Shown one piece after another: positions 8,786-15,971 of a DNA stretch of 31,742 nucleotides. The translations under genes and the position numbers were made by a program. This stretch comes from Candidatus Woesearchaeota archaeon (GTDB taxonomy: Archaea > Nanobdellota > Nanobdellia > Woesearchaeales > UBA10200), in assembly GCA_016180275.1 (NCBI GenBank), contig JACPBN010000008.1, forward strand, positions 1-31,742. Reading direction: 5' to 3'. The notes beneath the pieces were generated by a model that made no database searches, was not told the DNA's origin, and worked only from the letters and a program-made list of their open reading frames with translations. The first letter of the stretch is position 1. Every line of letters begins with the position of its first letter.

Positions 8786-8793
8786 TTTATATA
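8786..8793 (+). promoter_or_regulatory. Strong TATA box and RBS for the small pilin gene
   Basis: TTTATATA is a consensus archaeal TATA box 81-88 bp before the ATG at 8874. It predicts a transcript start near 8817 and a leader of about 55 nt. The leader ends in GAGGTGG (8863-8869), the best Shine-Dalgarno match in the window, spaced 4 nt from the ATG. The combination indicates strong, independent expression of the pilin. Confidence 0.7.
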
Positions 8794-8873
8794 CTAGTAA
8801 ATTATTAGAGATTAAATAAGATTAGGTTATAAAGATTATAAACTAATAAAGATATGTTAAAAGAGGTGGAATA

Positions 8874-9335
8874 ATGTTAGGAAAAATATATAAAAAAGCA
8901 CAGGGTGCAACAGAATATCTGATAGTTCTGGCAATTGTCATCATAATTGCACTGATTGTGGTAGGAGTAATGGGCGGAATTCCAGGGATTGGTGGCGGAG
9001 CTTCAGGAAGAAGCAATGCAGCATTCTGGGCAGGACAGGATGTAGCATTCACAAGCTATGCAGTTTCTGCTGCAGGCACAGACACAGTCATCCTTAAGAA
9101 CAATTTAAGAAACACAATAACAGTCAATGATTTGGTTGTAAATGGCGTTGATCTAGCAGCAGGCGAGTCATTAGCAGCAGGCAGCTCAAGAACATACACA
9201 GGAGCAATTGCAGCATGCACTGCAAGCCAAGCATACAGCTATGCAGCAAGCGTGGCTTACACAGACTCTGCAACATCTGCCAGTTATAACTTGACTGGAA
9301 ATGGGCAGAAGCTAGAAGGCACTTGCGCAACATAA
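8874..9335 (+). CDS. Class III signal peptide pilin, probably the major pilin
   Basis: This 153-residue protein starts MLGKIYKKAQGATEYLIVLA, a textbook archaeal prepilin signal: KKA, cleavage, QGATEY, then a hydrophobic helix to about residue 33. The mature part is Ala/Ser/Thr-rich with few charges and two late Cys (IAACTAS and EGTCAT), suggesting a compact head with one disulfide. It has its own strong promoter and ribosome-binding site, unlike the pilin-like genes upstream, and a T-rich terminator region follows. Major pilin status is inferred from that regulation and its small size. Confidence 0.88.
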   Translation: MLGKIYKKAQGATEYLIVLAIVIIIALIVVGVMGGIPGIGGGASGRSNAAFWAGQDVAFTSYAVSAAGTDTVILKNNLRNTITVNDLVVNGVDLAAGESLAAGSSRTYTGAIAACTASQAYSYAASVAYTDSATSASYNLTGNGQKLEGTCAT

Positions 9336-9345
9336 GCAGATAAAT

Positions 9346-9399
9346 GTTTTTGTTTTTTTATTTTTAATTTCTTTCTGTTTCTGAGTTATTTTTTTGGTT
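9346..9399 (+). terminator. T-rich terminator after the pilin gene
   Basis: A series of oligo-T tracts (TTTTTGTTTTTTTATTTTT and then TTTTTTTGGTTTTT) begins about 10 bp after the pilin stop. Archaeal RNA polymerase terminates at such tracts without needing a hairpin. The same 170-bp gap separates this unit from the convergent eL14 gene. Confidence 0.6.
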
Positions 9400-9505
9400 T
9401 TTATATTTGTTATTTTAAGATGTTTCTTTGATTGAGATTCAGAATATAAATAGCCTAAAAAATATAATTTAATTAAGAGGATAAAAAATAAGAGAAGACA
9501 GCTGC

Positions 9506-9928
9506 TTACTCAGCAGCTTCTTTTGATTTGGATTTCTTCGCAGGCTTTTGCTTTGGAGCTTTTTCCTGTGTTTCTGCTTTCTCTTTTGCTTCTGCAGCTG
9601 GCTGTGATGCTGTTTCTGCACCTTGCTTCTTAGCTTTGCCAGGATCATACTTCCTGACAGGCAGCACCCTCTGAGCAGCTTTCTTTGGCTTTGTTTTCCA
9701 TAGCCCAAATCCAAGCTTGTTGAACTCTTCAGCAACATTTTCGTGAGAAGCAGCTTTTCTGATCTTGACAACTGTATTCAATGGCTCTAAGTGCTTTACA
9801 TTGCACTTTCTTCTGCGTGTTTCGCCGTCTATAAGCACAAAATTAGAATCCTGTACATCTACAATGATGCATCTTTTGCCTGCGTCTCTGCCTGCTAGTT
9901 TCAGGCATACTCTTCCTACTTCAAACAT
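9506..9928 (-). CDS. rpl14e: Large ribosomal subunit protein eL14
   Basis: This 140-residue protein has the KOW-like N-terminal fold of archaeal/eukaryotic L14e (MFEVGRVCLKLAGRDAGKRCIIVD...). A C-terminal tail of about 45 residues is rich in Lys, Ala and Glu and looks disordered; it is longer than the usual archaeal protein. The start has a clear GGAGG at 9934-9938, 5 nt upstream. It is the last gene of the minus-strand cluster. The cytidylate kinase and pseudouridine synthase genes that commonly neighbour it in archaea are not here. Confidence 0.93.
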   Translation of the reverse strand: MFEVGRVCLKLAGRDAGKRCIIVDVQDSNFVLIDGETRRRKCNVKHLEPLNTVVKIRKAASHENVAEEFNKLGFGLWKTKPKKAAQRVLPVRKYDPGKAKKQGAETASQPAAEAKEKAETQEKAPKQKPAKKSKSKEAAE

Positions 9929-9996
9929 TTTTTCCTCCAGTCTCTGCGTTTTTAGGCATTTTGTGCCTTAGATACCTGTTGCCAGAATATCTTTTG

Positions 9997-10027
9997 AAAA
10001 TCACTTTTAATCATTAAAAGTGATTTT
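9997..10027 (-). repeat. Perfect 14-bp hairpin between eL34 and eL14
   Basis: Arms AAAATCACTTTTAA (9997-10010) and TTAAAAGTGATTTT (10014-10027) are exact complements around a TCA loop. CTTTTG/GCAAAA just outside extend the pairing with a bulge. It lies 58 bp after the eL34 stop and 69 bp before the eL14 start. It may be an RNA processing site, a transcription pause or a relic of the hairpin repeat family of the ribosomal cluster. Confidence 0.65.
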
Positions 10028-10084
10028 GCAAAACTGCGAGATTTCACTGATATTTGTAATTTAAGATTTATTTATGATCATAGA

Positions 10085-10360
10085 TTATTGCTGCACTACA
10101 CGAGCTTTTGCTACAAAAAGACGTCTCATGCACTGTGAACATAGATTGCCGCCAAATGGCCTTTCTGGGCGCTTTTTTGTTTTTGGCAATGTTCGCATCT
10201 GATAAGGCAATCCGCGAGGAACTGCTTTTAACACTGCACTGCATTCAGAGCATGAAGCTGCTTTAGGCTTTCTTCTCTTATAATGAAGAACTGTCTTAGC
10301 TCCCGGTGTTTTAACTTTTAACCTTCTGAATGTCCTTGATTTAAATCTGCCAAATGTCAT
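10085..10360 (-). CDS. rpl34e: Large ribosomal subunit protein eL34
   Basis: This 91-residue protein matches archaeal/eukaryotic L34e: the start SRTFRRLKVKTPGAKTVLHY, then two CxxC pairs (CSEC and CSQC) that would bind zinc, and FGGNLCSQCMRRL near the end. Length is normal. A TATA-like element lies about 27 bp before the ATG and no Shine-Dalgarno is visible, so a leaderless transcript is likely. It follows the EMC3-like gene and structured repeat B. Confidence 0.95.
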   Translation of the reverse strand: MTFGRFKSRTFRRLKVKTPGAKTVLHYKRRKPKAASCSECSAVLKAVPRGLPYQMRTLPKTKKRPERPFGGNLCSQCMRRLFVAKARVVQQ

Positions 10361-10380
10361 ATGAATACTTAAAATTGGGG

Positions 10381-10392
10381 TTTATTTAAATA
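10381..10392 (-). promoter_or_regulatory. TATA-like element for a leaderless eL34 transcript
   Basis: On the minus strand the sequence TATTTAAATAAA is centred about 27 bp upstream of the eL34 ATG (10360). That spacing places the transcription start at or within a few bases of the start codon, and no ribosome-binding site intervenes. The eL34-eL14 pair could therefore be expressed apart from the upstream cluster. Confidence 0.5.
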
Positions 10393-10418
10393 GTTTTTCA
10401 TTCTCTGAATGAAAAACT
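10392..10418 (-). repeat. Perfect 12-bp inverted repeat upstream of the eL34 promoter
   Basis: AGTTTTTCATTC (10392-10403) and GAATGAAAAACT (10407-10418) are exact complements around TCT. It abuts the TATA element of eL34 and follows structured repeat B. It could act as a transcript 3' end for the secY unit or as an operator. No protein binding can be assigned. Confidence 0.55.
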
Positions 10419-10505
10419 CAGGAACAGAGTGACTTTAGTCTGTGGTATGTGATAGAGAAGTGTCGAGGATAAAATAGGGTAAAGTGGATTTATTTTTATA
10501 TGCCT

Positions 10506-10706
10506 AAAGCAGTGGCGACTGCCGACGAACACTATCTTAGATCATCAAAGAGTTGCTCCTCCTCTACACTATGATGGTGATTATGATAATGGAAAAGCAT
10601 TGTGTGTTTTGTTATCTAATGTTTAAATAAATAGCATTGCCCGTCGCAACTTACTCCAGTTACTTTAGAATTGTGTTCGTCAAAAATTGGCAGTCGCCAC
10701 TGCTTT
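10506..10706 (-). ncRNA. Structured 201-bp repeat, copy B (candidate ncRNA or MITE)
   Basis: Read on the minus strand this has the same plan as copy A: an 18-bp perfect closing stem (10689-10706 with 10506-10523), a 7-nt bulge on the 5' strand (AATTTTT), and a second stem GACGAACAC/GTGTTCGTC. The third stem is AGTTGC/GCAACT around GCGACGGGCAATGC, with TAGAGGAG before the 3' arm. Compared with A, the closing stem has GGCGACTGCC for GGCAACTGCC with the partner changed to match, and the second stem has C-G for T-A. It begins 20 bp after the EMC3-like stop, in the sense direction, the same placement as A. Confidence 0.72.
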
Positions 10707-10725
10707 TGAGATAATCCAGAAATAT

Positions 10726-11493
10726 TTAATGCAACTTCAAAAGCTTTCTTAATCCCATGCTGAAGATGATAGAAGTTAATATATATGTGCCTAACCATCC
10801 TAGCTTCCAGCCAAATAGATTTAGTATCTTTAGCTCCTGATGGTTTACTTTAATTGATTTTATTGCATCGTCATTAATTGCCTTAACTATTGGCTTATAC
10901 TGCTGATTAAGGGCAATCATAATGTCTTTTGAATATGTTTTATCTCCATGTTTGAAGTCGAGAACGTATTCGCCTGGTGTATTACCTTTTAGCTTGAATG
11001 TTGCCTGGTTGTTTTGGATTGCTTTAATGTATTTGCTACCTACCTGCTCATCCAATATTGTAATTTCTTTTGGCGCAATCATCTCGACTGAGCCGGTAGC
11101 TGCTGGCTGAAAATCAAGTGTAACAGAAAATTCCATTGTTGGATATAAAGGCATATAAGCTAGTGTGCTGCTCATCCAACCAAAGATAATTATTATCGGA
11201 ATAAAAGTAATTAATGTTGGTTTCATGCTGTGCATCATATATTTCATATTTTTTTCCATTGCAAGCTTCTGCAGCTCTAGCATTTTTTGAGGATTATCTT
11301 TGTGTTTTTTAATTTCATTCTGATGGCTTTTCATATCTTCCTTAAGAGATTTCATCAAATGCTGGTCAGTCATCCATTTGTAGACAAGTGTCATGATAAG
11401 GGATATTAGAAAGGAAATAAAGATAACAGCTAGCAAGATATTAAAATTAATTAATGGACCAAAAATTGTGTTGAAGAATGAATCTAAAACCAT
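10726..11493 (-). CDS. EMC3/TMCO1-family (DUF106) membrane insertase
   Basis: This 255-residue protein of the Oxa1 superfamily is the archaeal relative of EMC3, TMCO1 and YidC, which help insert membrane proteins. Hydrophobic segments are at about residues 15-40, 90-115 and 228-248. A charged coiled-coil lies between the first two (LMKSLKEDMKSHQNEIKKHKDNPQKMLELQKLAMEKNMKYMM), the hallmark of the family. A beta-rich extracytoplasmic insert (about 120-215) is longer than in many archaeal members. It sits 27 bp downstream of secY, a neighbourhood conserved in archaea. The adenylate kinase gene commonly found between them is absent. Confidence 0.88.
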   Translation of the reverse strand: MVLDSFFNTIFGPLINFNILLAVIFISFLISLIMTLVYKWMTDQHLMKSLKEDMKSHQNEIKKHKDNPQKMLELQKLAMEKNMKYMMHSMKPTLITFIPIIIIFGWMSSTLAYMPLYPTMEFSVTLDFQPAATGSVEMIAPKEITILDEQVGSKYIKAIQNNQATFKLKGNTPGEYVLDFKHGDKTYSKDIMIALNQQYKPIVKAINDDAIKSIKVNHQELKILNLFGWKLGWLGTYILTSIIFSMGLRKLLKLH

Positions 11494-11520
11494 TGTTGCA
11501 CCTTTTTTATCCGCCCATAA

Positions 11521-12912
11521 TTATCCGCCCATAAATTTCCTTAGCATTGGGTTCATGTCTGTCATGTGCTGCCTTGCAATGTCTTCATATAATTTATAGA
11601 TTATCATAACAGCCAATAAAATACCCGTGCCATTGCTTAATGCGCCAGATAAATCTGCCAGTGATGCTAAAAATCCAACTGTAATTGCACCCATTATAGT
11701 TAATGGCCAAATGTACCTATCAAGTAATCTCTCCATTACTCGCTGGTCTTTTCTGAATCCAGGAATCTGAAGGCCAGAGGCCATCATCTGCTTTGCCTGG
11801 CTTCTTGCGTCCATGCCTGCTGTCTGGACCCAGAATATAGAAAATATAATCGAGCCTGCGATAAAGAATAATACATAGACTGTTGCCTGGCCAAGGTCTG
11901 TAAATGTCAAACTTCCCCTAATAGCTTTGCCAACAAGATCAGGGGAAAAAAGCCAAGCTACTAATCCAGATTCAGGTGTATTACCAACAAATCTTCCTAA
12001 AATAGGATATCCCCAATTATCAAGGAGTTTTGCCCATAATTGAATATTTGCAATCAATGCTGCAACTAATATAACTGGAATATTGCTAGTATAAATAAAA
12101 CTTAATGGCCATCTGATACCATGACCTCTAACTCTGCCAAATGATAATGGTATTTCAACTTTCATTGACTGAGCGTAAACTGCCAATACAAATACTAAAA
12201 CAGTGGCAACTACAGATGCGAGCATCAATGTTGCGTTAACAGGATCGCCTGCCGATAAAGACTGGAAGAATGCAGGGATTGCGCCAGTGGCGATACTCGG
12301 ATTATTTGGGCTTGGAAGGGGAGAAAATGCCCTTATAAAAATACTTTCTGAAACACCTGCTGCGATAAATAAGCTAATTCCTGAGCCAAAGCCCCATTTA
12401 CTGACAATCTCATCCATGAACATTATCATTATGCCGCCTAAGAATAATTGGAATACAAGAATAAGCTGCAACTGCAGGAACAAGCCTGTGCCAACAAATT
12501 CTGGCGCAGGTGCTAAGCCACCCATAAATACATAAATAATAGCCTCAAATATAATGAAAAATATAGCGAATAATTTTTGCAGACCTTGAAAACGTTTTTT
12601 GCCATCCTTTGTTGTCAAGTCCATTTTCATAATCCCTGATCCATTCAATAGCTGCAATACAATTGATGCTGTAACTAAAGGCCCTATACCAAGTGAGATA
12701 ATGCTGCCAAATCTTGCGCCTAAAAGGAGAGAAAGAAATTCAAATTTGGAGAGAGCGTTTTGCCCAAGGCCAAATAAAGGAATATGGCCAAGAATAAAAA
12801 ATATTAACAATGTAAAGCCTGTCCATTTCAGCTTTTCCTTAAAGCCAAGCCTGCGCTGCTGCGGGCCGCGGACTTCTGGCAAATTTGTTAATATATCATC
12901 AAACTTGGACAT
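11521..12912 (-). CDS. secY: Protein translocase subunit SecY
   Basis: This is the pore subunit of the Sec translocon: 463 residues with about ten hydrophobic segments. N-terminal LPEVRGPQQRRLGFKEKLKWT leads into the first helix. The cytoplasmic loops VEIPLSFGRVRGHGIRWPLSF and MDARSQAKQMMASGLQIPGFRKD are characteristic of archaeal SecY. The frame is open to a TTG at 12915, but the ATG at 12912 sits 7 nt from GAGGT and is preferred. It follows uL15 after about 170 bp that contain its own promoter signals, and is followed closely by the EMC3-like insertase gene. Confidence 0.97.
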   Translation of the reverse strand: MSKFDDILTNLPEVRGPQQRRLGFKEKLKWTGFTLLIFFILGHIPLFGLGQNALSKFEFLSLLLGARFGSIISLGIGPLVTASIVLQLLNGSGIMKMDLTTKDGKKRFQGLQKLFAIFFIIFEAIIYVFMGGLAPAPEFVGTGLFLQLQLILVFQLFLGGIMIMFMDEIVSKWGFGSGISLFIAAGVSESIFIRAFSPLPSPNNPSIATGAIPAFFQSLSAGDPVNATLMLASVVATVLVFVLAVYAQSMKVEIPLSFGRVRGHGIRWPLSFIYTSNIPVILVAALIANIQLWAKLLDNWGYPILGRFVGNTPESGLVAWLFSPDLVGKAIRGSLTFTDLGQATVYVLFFIAGSIIFSIFWVQTAGMDARSQAKQMMASGLQIPGFRKDQRVMERLLDRYIWPLTIMGAITVGFLASLADLSGALSNGTGILLAVMIIYKLYEDIARQHMTDMNPMLRKFMGG

Positions 12913-12973
12913 CAATAGTACCTCTTGTAAAATATTAATTTTATATCAAATGTTAGCTTAGTAGTTAGTTTAG

Positions 12974-12983
12974 TATTTATAAA
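12974..12983 (-). promoter_or_regulatory. Candidate secY promoter (proximal TATA)
   Basis: On the minus strand TTTATAAATA lies about 62-71 bp before the secY ATG, giving a predicted leader near 35 nt that includes the GAGGT ribosome-binding site. A second TATA-like TTTATATATT at 13043-13052 is a possible upstream alternative. secY and the insertase may thus be transcribed separately from the ribosomal genes. Confidence 0.55.
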
Positions 12984-13084
12984 TCTTTATTTTTTGCATA
13001 TGTATCTTTTTTACGCATGTGTATCGCTAGGGGATATATTGGAATATATAAACAATTATCAGATGTAAATGGAATAGAAAAAAA

Positions 13085-13573
13085 CTAATTCTCAGATTTA
13101 ACTTCTGCTTGTTTGTGTGATGCTTCTTTATGCTGAACAATCACTTCGCCGCCTGCCTGCTTTATCTTCTCAGATGCGCCTGAAGATGAATATTCGGCAG
13201 TTATCTTATACTTTTTTGTCACATTGCCTGAACCAAGAATCTTGTTATAGCCTAGCTTCTTCAGATCTACTATGTAATAACCATCTTTGTGATTAACCTG
13301 CTTTGCTGCAACAAGCTTGTCTGCATTTTCCTCAAAATATTTTATGTTGATGGCATTTATTTCTGGCGTTTTGCCATGCATGATAAAGCCATGCTTTCCA
13401 AAGTAAAGAGGGTCATTCCATACCATTGGCTTTTTACCGTCTGACCTCTTTCCAGTGCCTGCCATGCCTACACCGCCAGAATGTCCACTACCTCTGTGCT
13501 TTTTCTTGCTGCCAAAGCCATGATTAGTTCTGCCCCGGAATCTGGTGTTTTTCTTTCGTTTATTGTATGGCAT
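13085..13573 (-). CDS. rpl15: Large ribosomal subunit protein uL15
   Basis: This 162-residue protein has the archaeal L15 N-terminus: a basic Gly-rich segment (KKNTRFRGRTNHGFGSKKKHRGSG, HSGGVGMAGTGKRSDGKK) that threads into rRNA. The globular domain follows (INIKYFEENADKLV ... VDLKKLGYNKILGSGNV). GAGGTC precedes the ATG by 4 nt. A Lys/Glu/Ala tail of about 25 residues ends the protein. It lies between uL30 and secY as expected for an spc-type cluster. Confidence 0.95.
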   Translation of the reverse strand: MPYNKRKKNTRFRGRTNHGFGSKKKHRGSGHSGGVGMAGTGKRSDGKKPMVWNDPLYFGKHGFIMHGKTPEINAINIKYFEENADKLVAAKQVNHKDGYYIVDLKKLGYNKILGSGNVTKKYKITAEYSSSGASEKIKQAGGEVIVQHKEASHKQAEVKSEN

Positions 13574-13677
13574 TTTGACCTCGTCAATGTTATCAGTTGT
13601 TGTTATCGTTTAGTGTTTTATTTTAATTTTTAGTGATTTTTTATTATTTTTATATCATTAGTTTTAGAGTGACTGTA

Positions 13678-14244
13678 TTATACCATCCTTTTGATCAGAT
13701 CATTTATCTTATCTGCCCTGTAGCCAAGAGCTCCGCCAACACTGAATGGGCGTTTTATACCCTTGCGTTCAAAGCCTTTTCTTGGGCTGTTCAATCGGTA
13801 AAATTTATTATCTTTAGATCCTTCTTTTGTTTTTCCACGTTTTTCATTCAGCAAATTAAATGTTTCTGCATCTATCTCTCCCCAAGTGATATAATCTTTA
13901 GCCTTCTTAACCATGCCTAACAAACTTGGGGTAGCAATCATTACTGAGCAAAAATGCTGGTTGTGAAGATTAAGCATAGTTAATGTTGAGTTTATCCTAT
14001 AATCTATCCCAACATTGCCTCTAACACGGATTACTGCGATTTTAGTCAGATTATTATTATTGTTGTTATTATTATTATTATTGTTGTTGTTGTTGTTATT
14101 ATTATTGTTGTTATTATTATTATTTACTATTGCTGCAGCAGATGTTGTGCCAGATGCTTTGCCCGCAGGTGCTCGTACTTTATTTAAGTTAGATGATTGC
14201 AATTTATTACTGGGCTTTTTGCTGTCTGTTTTTGTATCGCTCAT
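13678..14244 (-). CDS. rpl30: Large ribosomal subunit protein uL30 with poly-Asn insertion
   Basis: The conserved uL30 domain starts at LTKIAVIRVRGNVGIDYRI and runs to the end, with the archaeal extension KGIKRPFSVGGALGYRADKINDLIKRM. It is preceded by about 40 residues rich in Lys, Ser and Ala and by an unbroken run of 25 Asn (bases 14050-14124). The frame is open to a TTG at 14298. The ATG at 14244 has GTGA with a 4-nt spacer, the same context as uS8 here, and is preferred over the ATG at 14256. Either start overlaps or closely follows the uS5 stop (14249-14251). The Asn run should form a flexible linker on the ribosome surface. Confidence 0.93.
   Translation of the reverse strand: MSDTKTDSKKPSNKLQSSNLNKVRAPAGKASGTTSAAAIVNNNNNNNNNNNNNNNNNNNNNNNNNLTKIAVIRVRGNVGIDYRINSTLTMLNLHNQHFCSVMIATPSLLGMVKKAKDYITWGEIDAETFNLLNEKRGKTKEGSKDNKFYRLNSPRKGFERKGIKRPFSVGGALGYRADKINDLIKRMV
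14050..14124 (-). repeat. AAT/AAC trinucleotide repeat coding for 25 Asn
   Basis: Twenty-five consecutive codons of the uL30 frame are AAT (16) or AAC (9), in blocks. The mix of codons shows that it is not a pure slippage product, and the absence of any frame-breaking change shows that it is tolerated as protein. It separates the N-terminal extension of uL30 from its ribosomal fold. Confidence 0.95.
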
Positions 14245-14248
14245 TTTT

Positions 14249-15187
14249 TCACTCATTCTTTGCTTCAGCCATTTCTTGGGCCAATGAACCTGAACCAATT
14301 ATCTGCCCTTCAACTATACCAATAGATTCCTGCACATGTTTTTGTATTTTTGTTGACATTAACTTTCTTAATGCAATGAAGCATGCGCTTATTAAATTTA
14401 GCTTTGTTCCAGTCTGGCCGCGTGTTTTGCTCCAAATATCTTTTATGCCGGCTAACTTTAAAATTTTAGCGCATTCTTTTTCAACTTTTAGGCCAGTACC
14501 TTTAGGCGCAGGATACAATACCATAATTGCACTGCCGCATTTGCCTTCTACTTTGAATGGAATTGTATGCGCTTCTCCGCATCCGCATAACCAGCTACCG
14601 CAGCCACGCCTGATTTTAATAACATTTAATCTTGCATTGCGCAATGCCTTTTCTCTTGCCGGCACAGTTTCACGGCTTTTGCCATTACCTATGCCAACAT
14701 AACCATCTGAGTTGCCAACTACGGCAGTTGTTAAAAATTTTGGCTTATTGCCCTCTGCTGTTTTTTTCTGAACTTGTTTAAATATCCTGCGCTTGCCGCC
14801 GCCAAACTTACCTTTTGACTGGCCGATCATTAATAAATCAGACTGTAAGTTCGGCAATAATGCATCTAAAATCTCAGCTTCCAGTATTTTAAAACCATTA
14901 TCAAAAATTGTGTCTATGGATGTAATTTCTTTTGACTTTACTTTTAATCCAAGAGATGTCTTAGGCTTCCAAGATTCCAAGTTAACACTGTGCTTTGATG
15001 GACGTAGTTTCTCAACCTCTTCTTCTTCCATTGGCTCAACCACTAAAGGAGCATCTGTAGTTGATTTCTGATTAACTACTATTGTCACTTGCTCTTCTTG
15101 AACAGGCTCGCCAGCCGTTTCGGGCTGTGCACCTAACTTTGGTTTTGATTGTTCTTTTATTGATTTTTGTTTTTTCTTTTCTGTCAT
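14249..15187 (-). CDS. rps5: Small ribosomal subunit protein uS5
   Basis: This 312-residue protein is much longer than usual because of an N-terminal extension of about 80 residues rich in Lys, Gln and Glu (MTEKKKQKSIKEQSKPK..., EPMEEEEVEKL). The archaeal S5 core then follows: the dsRBD-like part (FKQVQKKTAEGNKPKFLTT, VVGNSDGYVGIGNGKSRE) and the C-terminal domain (VLYPAPKGTGLKVEKECAKILKLAGIKDIWSKTRGQT). It helps decoding fidelity at the mRNA entry. It follows uL18 by 71 bp. Confidence 0.96.
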   Translation of the reverse strand: MTEKKKQKSIKEQSKPKLGAQPETAGEPVQEEQVTIVVNQKSTTDAPLVVEPMEEEEVEKLRPSKHSVNLESWKPKTSLGLKVKSKEITSIDTIFDNGFKILEAEILDALLPNLQSDLLMIGQSKGKFGGGKRRIFKQVQKKTAEGNKPKFLTTAVVGNSDGYVGIGNGKSRETVPAREKALRNARLNVIKIRRGCGSWLCGCGEAHTIPFKVEGKCGSAIMVLYPAPKGTGLKVEKECAKILKLAGIKDIWSKTRGQTGTKLNLISACFIALRKLMSTKIQKHVQESIGIVEGQIIGSGSLAQEMAEAKNE

Positions 15188-15258
15188 TTTAGATCATCCG
15201 TGATTTTGGTTATTTTTTAATGTTTTTAGGTTTTTTATTTTTAAAGTTTTATAATGCC

Positions 15259-15840
15259 TTATTGCTGTACAATCTTATTTTTTATCTCAGCAAAATGATT
15301 TACCAGGGTTTCTGGCTTTAAACCTTGCTTAAGATACAGTGAAAATTGCTTCTCATATTTCTGCATGTCTGATTTCTGAAGATGCAATGCATAGTTAACA
15401 ATATGCCTGCCTTCTATCCTATCTTTGCTTGGAAATATCTCATTTCCGCTGGGAACTTTTAGGCCAGAGTCAATAACGCCTTTAACGCTAGCAAATAATC
15501 TTGAGCCTTTTACAGGAGTATTTAGCCCAATATCTAAGATAGCCTCTGTAACTTTAGCTTTTTTTGCTTTTTGCCCCAGCAATAAACCTGTTAAATACGC
15601 ACTCGACAAATTACTTGTGTTTCCTTTCCAGCCAAGTTTTGTCAAGTCTTTTGAACATGCAGTTGCTAATATCTTATCGCCATCTGCATTATATTCTACA
15701 AGCTGCACCATAGTTGATTTAAGCGATTTTCTTACAACTAATCTAGGCTTTAAGCTAAACAAAAGTTTTAAACGCTTTTTGTAATTTGTTTTTCCTGAGC
15801 GTTTTCTTCTGTACACGACAGTGTAATTTTTATCTGCCAT
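15259..15840 (-). CDS. rpl18: Large ribosomal subunit protein uL18
   Basis: This 193-residue 5S rRNA-binding protein is recognised by YTVVYRRKRSGKTNYKKRLKLLFSLKPRLVVRKS at the start and by AYLTGLLLGQKAKK and LDIGLNTPVKGSRLFASVKG in the middle, with a typical archaeal length. The ATG is immediately preceded by a hairpin element (15841-15928) rather than a Shine-Dalgarno sequence; the only GGAGG is about 90 nt upstream, beyond the element. Confidence 0.96.
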   Translation of the reverse strand: MADKNYTVVYRRKRSGKTNYKKRLKLLFSLKPRLVVRKSLKSTMVQLVEYNADGDKILATACSKDLTKLGWKGNTSNLSSAYLTGLLLGQKAKKAKVTEAILDIGLNTPVKGSRLFASVKGVIDSGLKVPSGNEIFPSKDRIEGRHIVNYALHLQKSDMQKYEKQFSLYLKQGLKPETLVNHFAEIKNKIVQQ

Positions 15841-15933
15841 AACCTTTTACTGCGTAAAAGCTTAACCAAAACATCGTAATGTCTCACTTCGTTCGACATT
15901 ACAACACTTACGATTAAACTTTTTCGTTCCTCC
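15841..15933 (-). promoter_or_regulatory. Hairpin element between SD and uL18 start (leader copy L1)
   Basis: Read on the minus strand: GGAGG (15929-15933), a spacer AACGA, then a long hairpin. Its outer arms are AAAAGTTTAA/TTAAGCTTTT and its inner stem is GTAATGTC/GACATTAC around a GAACGAAGTGA loop. A second hairpin CTTTTAC-GCA-GTAAAAG is followed by GTT and the ATG. The CTTTT strand can pair in either hairpin, so the two compete. ATCGTAA and TTACGAT offer another alternative pairing. Four similar copies precede other ribosomal genes. Confidence 0.75.
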
Positions 15934-15971
15934 GTGTATTTTATAATCTGGATTATTTTTCTGTTATTTTT

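Noticed and set aside
10616..10798. 60-residue minus-strand frame overlapping repeat B and the EMC3-like gene end
   Set aside because: It runs through the structured repeat and into another gene in a different frame; composition is not protein-like.
14015..14287. Plus-strand frame with a poly-Leu run opposite uL30
   Set aside because: It is the complement of the Asn repeat; uL30 on the minus strand has a clear family match and operon position.
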